Source: Taenia hydatigena
Lineage: Eukaryota; Platyhelminthes; Cestoda; Cyclophyllidea; Taeniidae
Direction of reading: 5' to 3'
Length of the DNA stretch: 64,000 bases
Assembly: GCA_036345935.2 (NCBI GenBank)
Contig: JADWOT020001200.1
Coordinates: 1-64,000, forward strand
Shown: positions 49,078-62,109 of the stretch, in pieces
Numbering within the stretch: position 1 is the first letter of the stretch
Layout of the letters: the number at the start of each line of letters is the position of its first letter
Notes under the pieces: generated by a model
Told to the model about the DNA's origin: nothing
Databases searched by the model: none
The model's input: only the letters and a program-made list of their open reading frames with translations
Position numbers and translations under genes: made by a program

Positions 49078-49718
49078 TCAAGACCAGATATATTGCTTTT
49101 GCCAAACAATAACCAGTAAATAGGATTTGTTATACTGTTCTAAGTATGAAGCCTGCTTATACAAAAATAGTGGCGTTCCAATGTAGCAAAGGATCCAACT
49201 AATTGAACTGGAGGAAGTAAGACAGCTAGTGATTTTGAAAACGATGCGAAAATTAGATAGCATGAAACTTGCTTCACTTAACATCGATGACAAAACGAGT
49301 ACGTTCATAAAATTTTTGAGGCGAAAAATTTACCTCAAGTCATTTAAGGTAACCATATTTAGTAAAATTTTTATTTGTTAACATTGTTATTCACTTATGC
49401 CTTTAATGCTATGTTACGGCATTGCCTTTCATCCATCCTTCTTAAAATTCACAGTAATTTGATCAAAATCTTGTCCCTAACACGACTAAAACTCAAAGAT
49501 CGACCCATTGGCAGTGAAGCATGTCGGCATGCTACATTTGACTGCTTTGATTCAGTGAAATTTTGCAATCCATGCGTATGAATTCATTTGATTCGGTGAA
49601 GACAAATAATCTATATAACAATCGATCAGGCAACCCTTTCACTTACGTGCCAAAAGTGGTGACAGTGAGCGTCGGAGTACCAATTTGCTTCACGAAGTAA
49701 ACGACTTCAATAGAATCG
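49078..49718 (-). CDS. Candidate two terminal exons, unknown gene
   Basis: Exon 1 (49718-49647) lies between a CTTCTCTCCCATCTCTAG acceptor and a GTAAGT donor, phase 2 at both ends, and reads DSIEVVYFVKQIGTPTLTV. Exon 2 begins at 49207 after CTGTCTTACTTCCTCCAG with the one base needed, reads SISWILCYIGTPLFLYKQ, and ends at TGA in 49078-49080. Both borders are good and the phases agree. Another frame in exon 2 is open for about 21 codons. No family is recognised. Confidence 0.3.
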
Positions 49719-52700
49719 CTAGAGATGGGAGAGAAGAATCAGAAAGAATTGCGGGGGTAATAGGTAAGAACTAGCAAGAGACGCTACATCATTAGTTTAA
49801 TATCCCTTGATGAGGCATAATGTCGCTTCTCCATTGGAAATCAGATTTTTGACTTCAATTCAGAGTGGTAGAAGAACAAATCTGAACCAAAAATGCTTGC
49901 CTCACTAATGCATTGGGAAGGGTTCGCTGCAGGGAGAGTGTAAACAGGTCAGGTAATTTTATGCAGTGCTTGCGCAAATTTATGCGTGATTTGATTTTGT
50001 CGATTAGAGTTTATTCAGGAAGGCTTGAAAAATCGCAAGACTTTGTTGCCACCACATAATTATTACCTAAACATCAACGGAAAACATTTGTGTCTGTGAA
50101 TGCGTGACTTTTTTATTAAAATTATCTACACATTTAAAACAAGTATGACAGTTAATTTTAAAGTGCTGTTATTATGAAATTCATCGCAATGCGTGTCGAG
50201 TTAAAGACTATCAAGGCATGCACATTTGGTGGGATTCGTAAATCTAATAAGCGCAACATGGTGGGCATTCGGTGTGGGTACTGCTGATTTATGCTGAATC
50301 ATTTTGCTTACTGCAGCTGGGGAGCGGTATTAGTTCTATCTGCACTCGCTGCACGGTAATGGGAAATAAATAATTAACCAATAAGAATAAAAGATAAATA
50401 TAAAATTTAAGCACGGTTGGCCATCAATGGGCTGAAGAACAAAAGAAGAAGCGGCAGAGTGTCAATTATGTCCTTTGATTCCACCTCGCTATTTAATCGG
50501 ACGCAAAAGCTAGTACTAAATATCGGACAACTAATGTGTTAAAGCAACCTATCTAAGACCTTGATTTTGACTCGGAGATGACACCGTTGCATTCATTACG
50601 AAGCCATGACAAATACTCCAAGCTGGACATAAAGAGGTCGCAATGTTAAGTGTTGCAATGGCGACGTGATCTAGATTCTTGCCAAGCGATAAGATAAAGG
50701 TGCATGTGCAGCAGATTACCGTTTAAACTGCGGTTCCTAGTTCTCGAAATTCCTATTTGATCGCTCTTATTTCAAAGAAAACAACAACACATTTTAAGAG
50801 ATTATGAATTTTTGCAAGGACTTTTCGGTGAATCAACTTAAGTGAACTTGCAGCATGGGTAACCCTGCAAGAGTTTGTTCACGTAAAATGCATAAGAACC
50901 ATCAACCAAAGACATTTTATCCTTCCTATGCGTGGACTAACTTTCTTTTCGTGATGAACAAGGTTTCGCCTGTCTCGTAAGCGTTTGTGCTGTACCACTA
51001 GAGGACCAAATCGTAGTTCCTACAAGTGCCTAAACTGCATTGATTAATTCCAACCATTCCAAACCATCTTCATCTAGGTGTGAATCCGACTAGTCCTAGC
51101 ACAGGACAAAGCTGGCATATCAAACTCATCATTTTGTTAATGTCGACTGAAGGTGCCACTAGTGTGACCGACTACCAGAGGGCTTCGAGGATCGTAAAAT
51201 GCTTCCTAGTGCCAATAAATAAAGAGAAGTTTGCTCATAATCACATTGGATGAAATCGTGGCTTGCATACGTTAATGTTGGCGAACATGTTAATTTATGA
51301 TCAGCATAAGACAGGACCTATTTATTCTAAAACTAAATAGGGCACGGTTGTAAAAGAGATTAGCTTGTGAGGCGTAAGGCGCGAAGCGACTACCTGAATT
51401 TTAGAAGAACTCGCCGGTATGTCCAATCATTTGCTTTATTCTTGCACCAACCAAATCCAACTAATCGATTGGCCAACCAGCAATCAGAGTATGGGCAGAG
51501 GACCCCATAAAAGTCAAAGTTACCCATGCAGTGCCAGATATTTTTAGATTGCGCATCATCTTCGCATATGAATTCTAAAGCAGAACCAGTCATTTTCAAC
51601 TCCAAAATTGTACTACAAAGTATAGGGAAAAGGGGTTTAAGCGAGTGCAGTGAGTGAGTGTGCAACATTGGCATCCCAGGATTTTTTGATCTTAGTTGCC
51701 ATTTAGATCCCCGCTTTTGTAAAAGCACATTTATTGGGGTTTGGTTACCAGACAATAATATGTATGGGCTTGCGAATGCAGATGGCAGAACTGTGTCCCC
51801 AAATCAAAGTCTTTAACTCCTCTACGTGGGATTCGCAGGTTTATTCACTCACCTGCAACTGTTTAGCTGAAATTCGTAAGAGAGCCAGCATTAGTCGAAT
51901 GTTTCATGCCCTTTGCTTACTGTCGCCAATACGTAGGTAGTGCGCAATTGTTGGAATGGCTTGTTATAAAAATCGACAGATTTTAGTCATTTAATAGCGC
52001 CTTCCTTAATTAGCCTACTTAAGACAAATTTACAAGTCAGTCCGGCTAATTTTGGTTTAATGCAATCATGAGCAATTTTGTCGGCATCAAGTTAAAACAT
52101 TATCTACTGCTGACGAATTCTACTTATGAGGGTTCAGTGGGCCACACTGCTAAGGAAAACATTTTACAATACATTTCTCGCTTACAATGACATCATGTAC
52201 TGAACTATCTTACATTGAATTCATTTTACAACAAAGATGGTGACATGAACAGCTTTCCTAATTCAAGACAATCAAGTCACTCTACCAATTCAAATGAAGA
52301 TAAATGCCGTTGAGTAAGGGTATTAATTTAGTTGCATGTGTTCCCTTCAAAAAGCCCTCCTATGGCTGGGTATGGGATCATATTATCCGATCTCTATTCT
52401 AAATGAACATCAATGTCTGCCATGCCGGGTCATGGACAGTGCAACGACTTCATAGCAGCACAACCCTATCTAAAAAGGCTGACAGGTCAGTTCTCTTGGG
52501 TCTGAAAAGTTGTTCATGATATCACTTTCGTTTTAAAATAAGTTCATTGTATGAAATGCATTGTCAAATATCTTCACTAACGTTGCTGTCCATCAAATTT
52601 AGCAGGTAGTACGACTTCTTATTTGGTACAGCTAGAAATCACATACCAACTTCGTCATATCTAATTCAGCTGTAGCCTCCAAATGTATGCCTTAAGTGGT

Positions 52701-55700
52701 CGAACCAAAGGACACCTACTTAAATAGCTATGTCGTAGTTTTGTTCTTATTAGGTTGCTCAAACTGGTATGCGTTATCAACGAGTTGACGAGCATATGAT
52801 GTGGCACGTTTAGATCTTGCCGACTCCCTTGTGAATACCAGCGAAACATCTGCAATCAAATTCCATTCACATAACAATAGACTTTAGCACATTTTCCTCC
52901 CCAGGTAGACAATACATTTGCAAGAGTTGTAAGACCACTAAGCTCAACTCCATGCAAGTAACTTCTTCCACAATTGTATAGTTATTACTATCTTTTGTTT
53001 AAATTGTAAAAGCACTAAGATATAATTTCTTAGACACAATTAGGAGCAGGAGTATCTGACTCTGCTGCAGAATCCATCCTTAAGGGCAAGGCAGAGGACC
53101 GGTTTTGATGCATATAATGTTCTTATTAAAAGAGGGGTTGTGGTAAGAAAAATAATCCGAGGCAACTTCACGCCCTAGATTGGAGTCCAAGCGTAAGTGG
53201 AGCTGGTACTGCATGGATTGCTTTGCATTTTATGAATTACTCTGGTGTGCCTACCACCAATAGTGATTGCTTATTGGCTAATAAGTGATTACAGCACCCT
53301 CTCTATTATATAAGTGGCTGGAAGTAACCAATGTGGGAATGAGGAATTTGGTATGACAAACTGATGCATCTACACGGCTTTTGAGCTAGCGCCTCGCGGC
53401 ATAAGCCATGGGCATACAAGTTAACTTTCCAAATAATTGTGCTCTACTTAGAAGTAAGGCAGATCGATTTTGATTAAGTTTGCCATAAGTTAACAAGGCC
53501 ATGAGTCTCGTTGCTGGTTTTTCGTGATTTTACTTATAAATGGGAATTCAGATAGCCTTTTTGAGGTACATCGGCCCAGGCATGCAGGAATGGTGCAGTA
53601 TACACGAATCCGACGACGGAATGGAGGTCATCGACTCACGAGGAAGATTTGCGAATATTTCATCTTGTTTGTTTTCTATATCTACCACGCTGTGAATGGA
53701 CTTAACGTAAGGATAATCGTAGATGCTTTCATCGTTAAAATAAGGCATGCTTAGAAGAAGGAAATTTACCAGTTTGCTGTTTTTGGGATAGTTGTGATTA
53801 ATGAGCCCAGGCGGCTGGAAACATTGAGTCCGCCGCATGTTATAAAATGTTGTAAAGAGGAAAGCACCTGTAATCGCTTGCTAGAAAATTGAATGAATTG
53901 CCTAGTAATCTACCCAACCAACCTCCAATTCGTGCGGATGCTTTAATGTGGGCTGGACGCAATTTGTCCAACCAGGTTCAGTTCATTAAGTTGCTGGCTG
54001 TGAGACTCCGCATTCAATGAAATATGAGCTGCGAACTTGCACCTAGCAGGAACATTAATTTTTTTTGCAATGGGTCTGTTTGGCGTTGCATTCGTAACAG
54101 CATTTTTAAAGAAGAAAGCGTTTTACGCAAGGGTTAATTTTCGATCCAAAGCCGTGGGGGAAAAGCGTTAGTAACTTTGCCTCCTACCGGCTGAATTACC
54201 AGTGAGGAGCCTACTTACTTCCCTTAGGTGTCCTTAAGTATAATGTATGTAGCAGCGAAATTGATAAATTCGAAGTTTATCTATTCATTTTCATGCGAAG
54301 GGTTGAAAAATTTGATTAGGTTATGCATTTTGGCAAAGTTTTGAGTCATATTTATTAAAAAACCGTTTTGCATTAAGAAGATCACTTCTTTCTTCGATTC
54401 TTAAACATTTTTGCGTTCATTACCCAAGAGGACATGCCATCATTTTGTGCATTAGCATAGCCTTGTAAGTTGATGATGCCAGGCCCAAATTTAATCGCAC
54501 ATAATGAAGGCTAAAGAGTTAGGAACGGCAAATGCATTTTTTAATCTAGATTAAAATTTTCGTGTGAATTGGTAGCAATTTTGCGTTTAACAGGCATCGC
54601 TAATAAGGGTGCATCGCAACTCAGCCCATTTAGCGCTCACAGGCTAGCCTTTAAAATACTAACAGCAGCGATATTTAAGGCCACTTGGTACAAACAATGC
54701 AGCAATAGCAGAAAGACAGAAATTCAGTTTAGAAGGCGATTGGTTATAAAAGCCAGTGGTAATAGGCCATGGTTGGTGGTATTTTTTCGCTGCGCACGTA
54801 AAGTAGTTATCCTGTAGGTCTGCGAAGTACGCACATGCGCCCTGGAATCCAGAGCAAAGTGTGGCGCTAATTATCTATGCGAATCTATGCAATGTCAAAA
54901 ATTTGACCTCTACTAGATTAACGCAAGCTCGCCCACTGTACAGTCGATACTGTGTGTCAGTTATAGACTCGAATGTCAAGCAGACAATTTCTATGCGAAA
55001 AGGTTAAGAATATTGTTAAATATATTTGAACTGACGTTTTGCCGTTAGGCTGCCAAGTCTTACTCTACCCAATTCGTCAACTTAAAGAATGCTTAAATGC
55101 AGTGTTAATCACACACGTATTAATATTGGTGCTATCTAGTTGACGATAAGTGCAGAAGAAAGCGTAGAGTGTAGTCTGTCCACTACCAATGGCCGATAAG
55201 CTACCAAAAGCAGACCCAAATGACATCTGCATCACCCTCTTCGAAGCCGCATTTAGTCATCCATGCCACCATGGGCCTTTCCGATCGCTCTAAGTTAAAA
55301 ATGCAGGTATCAGACTGCGCATTGACTGTAGGGAGCTGAATGCAGTAAAAAGGAAGAGCGCTTTATCAGTACCTTAAACAAACGATTTATTAGGCCTCCC
55401 ACATGGCCCAGATTGAATGCTGCTGTGTGGATGTGGCGGGAGCAGAAAAGTTACCAGTTGCATGCAGTGTGCATTTTCTTTGCTATTTGTTATACTTACT
55501 AACGAAGTGACGCATTTCACGCAAATAAATGATTGATGGAAAATAGTTAGCCTCGTAGAAGATGTAATTAGTCATGTATGTAAGCTATCAATTTTCGGTT
55601 ATTAGCAGCGCCGATTTTTAATTAAAGCTGGTAAAGTAGGGCAGAACAGGTACTGAGCGATGGACAAACACTAAAATAATGTAGTAGCATTAGCCAGCTA

Positions 55701-57280
55701 ATCCGCTAAAATCCAGTCGCTGATCACAAGAAGGTTTTATGAACTGCACACTTAATGATAGCATCAGCTTTGACACTTTAATACCTGTAGTTAATGCGTA
55801 TAGAATGTTGACATTAAATATGATGAGATTCGAGATTGCTCACACTTGATTGGCGTCCTCTACCGTGTTAATTTCTCAGTTTGAATTCAAACTTTTCCGG
55901 CGTTGGTTAACAACATTTTGCAACAAATTAAGAAGTAGACAAAAAATAATAAGTTTCCAGCATGAAATGCGCGTGAATTTCATAACGCTGTCAATGTTGC
56001 GCATAATAGGGCAATTCTTGCGCATTAACTATTTATGAAATAATAAACTGTATGCATGTGTGCACATTCCAGGTTTTGTTTACTACATAAACAATTTCAC
56101 CTATCCGCTGACACGCGTCGCACCAAAAATAGCTCCGGTCGTTCTTTTTTAGCTTTTTTTGAAAAGATGACAATTTTTAAAAAAATTCTCTGGGCGAATT
56201 CACTGCTTTAGTGTTACCCATTGTCTGCATATAGGCGATGTTGGACGTCTGAGGTATGATATCCGTGTATTGCATTTCCGTGTTGTTCTGCATCCTTTTG
56301 GAAATAAGGCATAATTGACGTCTACATTTCGTTCCTCTTAGTAGTTTTAAATATTGTAGTTTTTAATGTAAAGTAGAAACACTAAGCAACAAACAACGCA
56401 CTTATGCTTTGAAAAAGTCACCTCTTCAGCTCCGTATTTACTTAGTTGCTCCATGATCATCCTGATCTTCACCCTAAGCAGAATTCTATGAGCCGATAAG
56501 TGCAAGAACAGCAAGTCCCAACAACCAGATGTAGAATTTTTAGAGTTTCCAAGCATACTTCCTAAGCCATCCATGGGCTACTTAATGTAACTCAGGCTCA
56601 GCTAAATTTGAGTCCGAGAGCCTTAGCAGCTAAAGCAGATGTCATGCCGTAAATCATCGAAATTTGTATTCAATAATAAATCAGCAGCTGCAATTCAAAT
56701 GATTATGCACAGCTGTTCTTTGGCCACTATGTTGTCCTTTGTTTGCTGCTTGACATCTTTAGCAAATTTAGGTAGCAGTCCTTTTCAATGCTCACTAGCA
56801 GAGCCGCAGAGATTTTGGTCGCAAGAGAGGTTACCAAAAACGAATTAACAAGAGACTAGGACCTATGCTTAGCAGGTAGTGTCCATCTTCGCACAGCGCG
56901 GTTTCGGAATTGGTGATCATCACAGACATCCTTGCTCGCACGTGAGCCTTTAATGACCTGAATCGGAAGATCACGATTCCCTTATTTCGTAACAATACTT
57001 CGTAAATTAGCATAACTTCTTTTCCATGCTAACATATATAGAGACTTAAGGCCTTTCAAAGTAACAAAACGATATTTTATTGCAGTCCCAGCGATTGAAA
57101 TTCACTGCGAACAGCTATTACGTTACTACAGTTTATTAAAAAATTATGCTATTTATGCACCTCTGCATTTTAATTATGCGAAAAGCTAAGAACGGATTCG
57201 GTTGGCTCTTTTGCTTTGCATTATGCGTACCGTAGGGTCCTTTACAGAGCACCGCGTATCTCATCTTCATCTCCACTAAA
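49719..57280. other. Long gene-poor region
   Basis: These 7.5 kb hold no recognised domain. Exon-like pieces with some merit are 51524-51612 (minus, after CCCTATACTTTGTAG; LELKMTGSALEFICEDD), 51680-51816 (plus; FIGVWLPDNNMYGLANADG), 52905-52957 (plus, after ATTTTCCTCCCCAG; RQYICKSCKTTKLNSMQ) and 53130-53288 (plus). None has a second copy or domain support. Confidence 0.4.
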
Positions 57281-58232
57281 ATGGATAACCGCAGATGTAG
57301 AATTTGCTCCGCTCAATTCAGGACCATCAACTCATGCAGAGCACATATGTTTCGAGAGCATCCAGGTAGGCGCCCTTCAGTTTTAACCTACAGTTTCATT
57401 TTCGATTCATTAAAACTGAGTGAAGTGTGTGTAAGTTAATTAATGATGCATATTGATACGATTTTTAAATTTGGTTGCTGATCCATGGGCCGTATTAAGC
57501 ATACTGACCGTTGCTTTGACCCGAACGACACCATCTTTTCTGACTAGAAGTTCAATTAAGCTAATCCCGGTTTTTTTAGGCCACTGTGCTATGCTATCTC
57601 ATTAGCTACCAGTACAATTTTATCACCGTATTTTGCATATTTCGCATTTTAGCTGACTTGAATATACATTGCCCAGTTTGCTCAATGACGTACAGTACCA
57701 TTGCAACGATCTTGCAACATCAAAAGGGTAAAGACATCTACGAAATCGCTCCTTTATTCTTGTCTAATATCCTTTTGCGAAAGCACCTTCTTTTGAACTT
57801 AAAAATAGCCTCAAATCACAATACGTGCTTTGTGTGCTCTGAACCATTTACTAAATTTGAGGAATACAGAAGCCACTTTATTGAAGCCCACATGAGTGAG
57901 TTCGCGTCTGTCTAATTCTAATTATATCCGATGTGCTCTGTCTTTCTGTAATAGTTTTAACATTTTTCGTGAACAACCTACAACTCCATGCCTTATTGTA
58001 CCATGCTGCAGCTCAAAAAACGGCGGATCCAGAAATATGTCTTTACTGCACGGAATGCAACGCAGGATATCTGACGTTGAAGGAAATGCAAGAACATTTG
58101 CGTTTGCGTCATTTATGCAAGTATTTCCTTGTCCGTCAGGCGCACTTTAATCTTATTTTAATTTGCAGACTTGCACGATGCTTTGTTTGGGTAGAATGCG
58201 GCAATAGGCTATCAAGCCAGCAAGACTTGTGA
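57281..58232 (+). CDS. Small C2H2 zinc-finger protein, gene 2 (four fingers)
   Basis: This is a paralogue of the gene at 40796. Exon 1 (57281-57365) starts MDNRRCRICSAQFRT, with finger 1 ending HMFREH. Exon 2 (57653-57727) gives CPVCSMTYSTIATILQH. Exon 3 (57809-57895) supplies the last histidine of finger 2 and then CFVCSEPFTKFEEYRSH. Exon 4 (58012-58120) gives CTECNAGYLTLKEMQEH. Exon 5 from 58169 reads LARCFVWVECGNRLSSQQ to a TGA at 58230. Exons 2, 3 and 4 have the same lengths as in gene 1 (75, 87, 109 nt), and introns are similar too (287, 81, 116, 48 nt against 272, 94, 114, 73). The predicted protein is 139 residues. All frames are intact. If exon 4 ended at 58116 the donor would be GC-AG; the GT site at 58121 is simpler. 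Confidence 0.85.
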
Positions 58233-58555
58233 GTTTTCTGTATGTCTTATGTCATTTCCACGCTTTCGCGCTACAAACGTTGACCTCATAGGGTAAGAGC
58301 ATCCACTGAGTAGCGATTATAGTTGCTCTACTGAAATGGAACCAAAGAAGTACTGATGAACAAGGCTTCGCCTTGCATCATTAGCGGAGGTTTGTTTGTT
58401 GAGATAATAAGGCAATCATTATGCGTCGCATCTGGTCAGGTGGCAGCTTTACACGCAACCAATTTTAACTATATATTATAGCTTAAAACAAACGTGATAA
58501 TCATGCGTTTGTTTACCTGTGATAGAGGACCTACCGATGAGCTGCTCCAACTCAC

Positions 58556-58698
58556 CCCTACGGATATATACTTTGCTATAAGAGCAAAAGCGTGTTCAAT
58601 GTAAAAGAGGGTTACACATTTATTATCATCTTCTATTTTAAACCTTATTGCTGTTTTAGAGTCCTTTGCATTAAAACCCAAGAGACTAGAGGAAGGAG
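58556..58698 (-). CDS. Candidate internal exon, unknown gene
   Basis: The exon is bounded by CCACTGTTACTTAATTTCAG and a perfect GTGAGT donor. Only one frame is open from the acceptor (phase 1 in, phase 0 out): PSSSLLGFNAKDSKTAIRF, KIEDDNKCVTLFYIEHAF, ALIAKYISVG. It lies just downstream of zinc-finger gene 2 on the opposite strand. The family is not recognised. Confidence 0.3.
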
Positions 58699-59799
58699 CT
58701 GAAATTAAGTAACAGTGGAATGAACACAGGGTAGACGATATAGATGCTGTTTTATTCACAGCTTTATTTGAATTGCGAGTAGTGTACAGGAAAGTGCTGC
58801 CAATTCGACGGAATTCAATTTGATAGCAAAAGCAGTTGCATATCTAAACGAAATTAGACATTTGTCCTTCAGCAGAAGGAAATCTGTTCGCAAAGAAAAT
58901 ATCGGGCATTTCGATTAATACACGAATTGTGCTATTTATGTTTACTGTCAAATCTTTGCCGTCATCATTAGTCCTACAATTGAAAGTTGTCGGGATAAAA
59001 CATAACAATCCTCCGGAGTAATAAATGTATGGTTTATTGACGTGATAATTTGCAGCAAGTAGTTTTAAATATTGTAACAGTCATATTTGCGTAATACTGT
59101 CCCTGAAGGCATTCCAATAATTTATTTTGGTAAGAAAGCAAAAAATGACGTTGGATTACGCGTACTGGCGCTCGGTAGTTGTGAATAAGCATGCAGAAGA
59201 GAAAGATGGCAAGTTAGATGTAGAGACTGAACAGAGGGATCAAAGGTAATTGCCGACCACGAAAACAATTTCTGAATGCAATCAGCTGCTAAGAAACGTG
59301 CTAGACAAAATGCAGTGTATAAATTAGGTTGATGGAAAACTAGAAGCTGCTGGAACAAAAATTGCTTTCTACATTTATATTGGCCTTGTGAGCTTAATCA
59401 GAAGGGAAGCAGTGCAAAATTGTGGCGCTGGCAGTTAAAAGGCTTAAATGCTTCATATTTTGGTGTGTAGCGCTTGCACTGGTAAGTTCTTCCTGGGTTA
59501 TAAGTGCAATCGGGGCCAATTCGGCAGCCTGGGTTGTGATATCAGCAGCTGTATTTATGCCAGTATATGCCTTTCCTTAGGCATAGTTCAAATCCTGCAC
59601 ATTTATGCCAATGACCTATTATCATTAAAGCGTTACTTTCACTTTATCAGGCTTTCTTTGAGCAAGTAAGAAGCAAGTAAGTACAATTTAAAGCATTTAA
59701 GCCAGTAGGACTTTGCTAAAGACACATTATAGTAAAGCAAAACATTATCATCTTGAACCTTTTACGGTACGCGGCACGAGGGATATAAGGATAAACTTC
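58699..59799. other. Gene-poor stretch
   Basis: Only a minus-strand frame at 59122-59343 after a TTTTTGTTCCAG acceptor (LLVFHQPNLYTAFCLARF) is worth noting. It has no domain signal or partner exon. Confidence 0.35.
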
Positions 59800-60090
59800 T
59801 AATCTTCAGTCTCACTTTAATTAATGAAACGAATCGGCTATTTTAATGTTTGCAGTTAAGCGCTATGAAATTTCAGGCAATAATATTGTCAGGTAATTGT
59901 CTCAAGCACAATTATTAGTAGCACTTAGTTCTTATTCCAGTGTAATTAGGGTGATTGAGATTCCCCGCATCCCTTTCAGTGTAGTCGTGACTGCTAGCCT
60001 ACACTTTTAGTAGGTCAGTTGAGGCCTGAGAAGATTGGACTGCTGGCTTCGAGTTAGGTAGATTAATATAAATAATAGCTTCACAGAAAT
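59800..60090 (-). repeat. Dispersed repeat, inverted member
   Basis: This segment is similar to the reverse complement of 11030-11330, with the best match in CCCTTTCAGTGTAGTCGTGA followed by CTTTTAGTAGGT at about 59972-60015. The pair are roughly 49 kb apart in opposite orientation. No coding frame is shared, so this is likely a small worn transposable element fragment. Confidence 0.75.
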
Positions 60091-61971
60091 TCTGCAAATG
60101 ATACTATCAAGAATTCAGCGCCATGAAGTTGTGGCTTACTTAGTTACGACCTGTGGGATTCTTGATGTACGCCTCGTTCATTGCATCTTAAGCGAGAAGA
60201 TTAGTATCACTTGCCTTTGAAGGGTTCCACTCAGGCTGTGAGTGCTCTTGTTTCGCCCATCCGTAGCGTCCTTAAATAAAGTATCGATTAACCATTCCTC
60301 CTTCTTGATATTTAGTAGTCTTTCTGCACTCAACCATTGCATTCGATTTAATCTGTGGTATGTTTGAACCTGCCCTTAGGCACTAAGAGGCAAATCTTTC
60401 CAGCGTATCGCATTCTCTTAACAGGCAGTGTGCATGAGGCTGTGAAAACTGAATTGCAAGTGACTCACAAAAGGCAGTTTTTTTGCTTCTTCAAATCACG
60501 GCCATACTTTGTAGAATGCAAAAGATTTTGCATCCCAAAATGCCTAGTATTTTTTCAGCCTGCATTACGAAAAGTTAATTCAGAAGTAACTCATCACTTG
60601 CGGGACTACGAAGAGGGAAGTAAAGTATGACAAACTCTGACACGGGTTTCCGCTGCTTAAAATATGGCTAAATGTACGACTGCTGATCATCTGCGCTAGA
60701 GCCACTGTAGGCATTGTGAATTCTGTTGCAAGATCTCGTCCAACTCGATATGCTCTTTACCAAAATGGTTTTCTACAAATGAGCAATGCACCCTACGATT
60801 TTTTAGAAACGTCACCTTATGCCAAGAACTCATGTTTTGTAACAAAAATTGTAGGCTTCGTTCCATTTTAGGGCGCACTTTTCACTTTTTATTTATGTCA
60901 AGGCAAATAAATGCACATACATTTGTGTAGGCGAATGCTCGAACTACAAGGGGTAAAATTAGTTCAATTTTGGTTTTTATCAGCTACGTTGTCAAATCAT
61001 TTCAGCATCTTATTACACGTAGATTTGATTTCGTTCAGCTGACCTGTTTGGGCATTGTCGAATTCACTTAGTATATTGCAGAACCTTTGCGCTGCTTTTA
61101 TGTCATCAAAACAAAAGAATCAGATGGGTCGTGGGGACAATTGTGTTCATTTTACAAATAAGTTATCTGCTTTATTAAACCTAAAGCTTGTCGGAGTGAA
61201 TAAGCTAATTACAGGAATCGCACTAAGGCGCATTGGCTATAAGATCACAGACTCCGACTTGAAACACCAAATTATAGCAAAGTCTTCAAATCGCAAAATT
61301 AGTTAGCACGGTTGTGCTTTGAACGCAACAAAGTGCAAGCATCGCAGCCAGCCCATCGTTTGGCTGGTGAGCATAAGCCGCATCGAGAGTAGCACTCTGC
61401 ACTCCTCACGTTCACTCCCTGAATTTTATTTACTCAAGGCTTCTTACCAATTGCATCTTACCACAAAATACAGCCCAGGATGATTTGATGAATCTGAGTT
61501 AGCAGGATGATCTTCTTTATTAACTACAGGACATGCTATAGGTCTGTTGTGTGGTGCATAATGTTAAGTCCTCTACATGTGAAAGTCCGTGGCATAACAG
61601 AGTAATGTTTGAGGGTGCCTCCGCTCACGACCGCCCATCTACACGCATGATTTTACCAACTAATCAGACAATGTCGGCCGAGAAAGCGTTCCTAAGGTCT
61701 CACAATACAAGGGAATGCTGGTAAGACACGAGTCGACCCTGGTTATTGGCGAGATGAATGTTTGCAATGACACAGACGCGAATAATCTCATATCACTGTT
61801 TCCTTAAATACATAAACTACAGGGTCACCACGCCTGTGAAAGTAAGCATCGTGTCACGCCATTCAAAATGTTTTTGGTTAAACATCATGTATCTTGAAGA
61901 GTAATATTAGTTCTTGCGGAGGTGCGGTGTAATTCTAAGACTTTAAAAGTTAATCAACTCCACTTACTCAG
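60091..61971. other. Gene-poor stretch with two weak frames
   Basis: A minus-strand frame at 60696-60863 begins with ATG (MERSLQFLLQNMSSWHK) and runs to TAG. A plus-strand frame at 61082-61306 follows a TATATTGCAG acceptor. Both are mixed in composition, but neither is recognised nor long enough to exclude chance. Confidence 0.35.
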
Positions 61972-62109
61972 CCGGCAAAACCCTTGACACGTGAAGTCGT
62001 CCATTCTCAATCTACCTTACATCAAGCGCAGATCCTCTTTGGATTTCATGGAAGAACAAGACAGAATGCCATTCTACTTGCTGCATGTGCCGCTGCTTCA
62101 TTCCCACAG
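61972..62109 (+). CDS. Candidate internal exon, unknown gene
   Basis: The 46-codon frame lies between CAACTCCACTTACTCAG and a CCACAG/GTGTCA donor, phase 0 at both ends. It reads PAKPLTREVVHSQSTLHQAQ and FGFHGRTRQNAILLAACAA. No domain is recognised and no partner exon is identified. Confidence 0.25.

Noticed and set aside
57281..58194. GC-AG intron and 125-residue model for zinc-finger gene 2
   Set aside because: A GT donor four bases further on (58121) aligns with a GT donor in gene 1 and keeps exon 4 at 109 nt in both genes, so a rare GC donor is not needed. It is kept only as an alternative.
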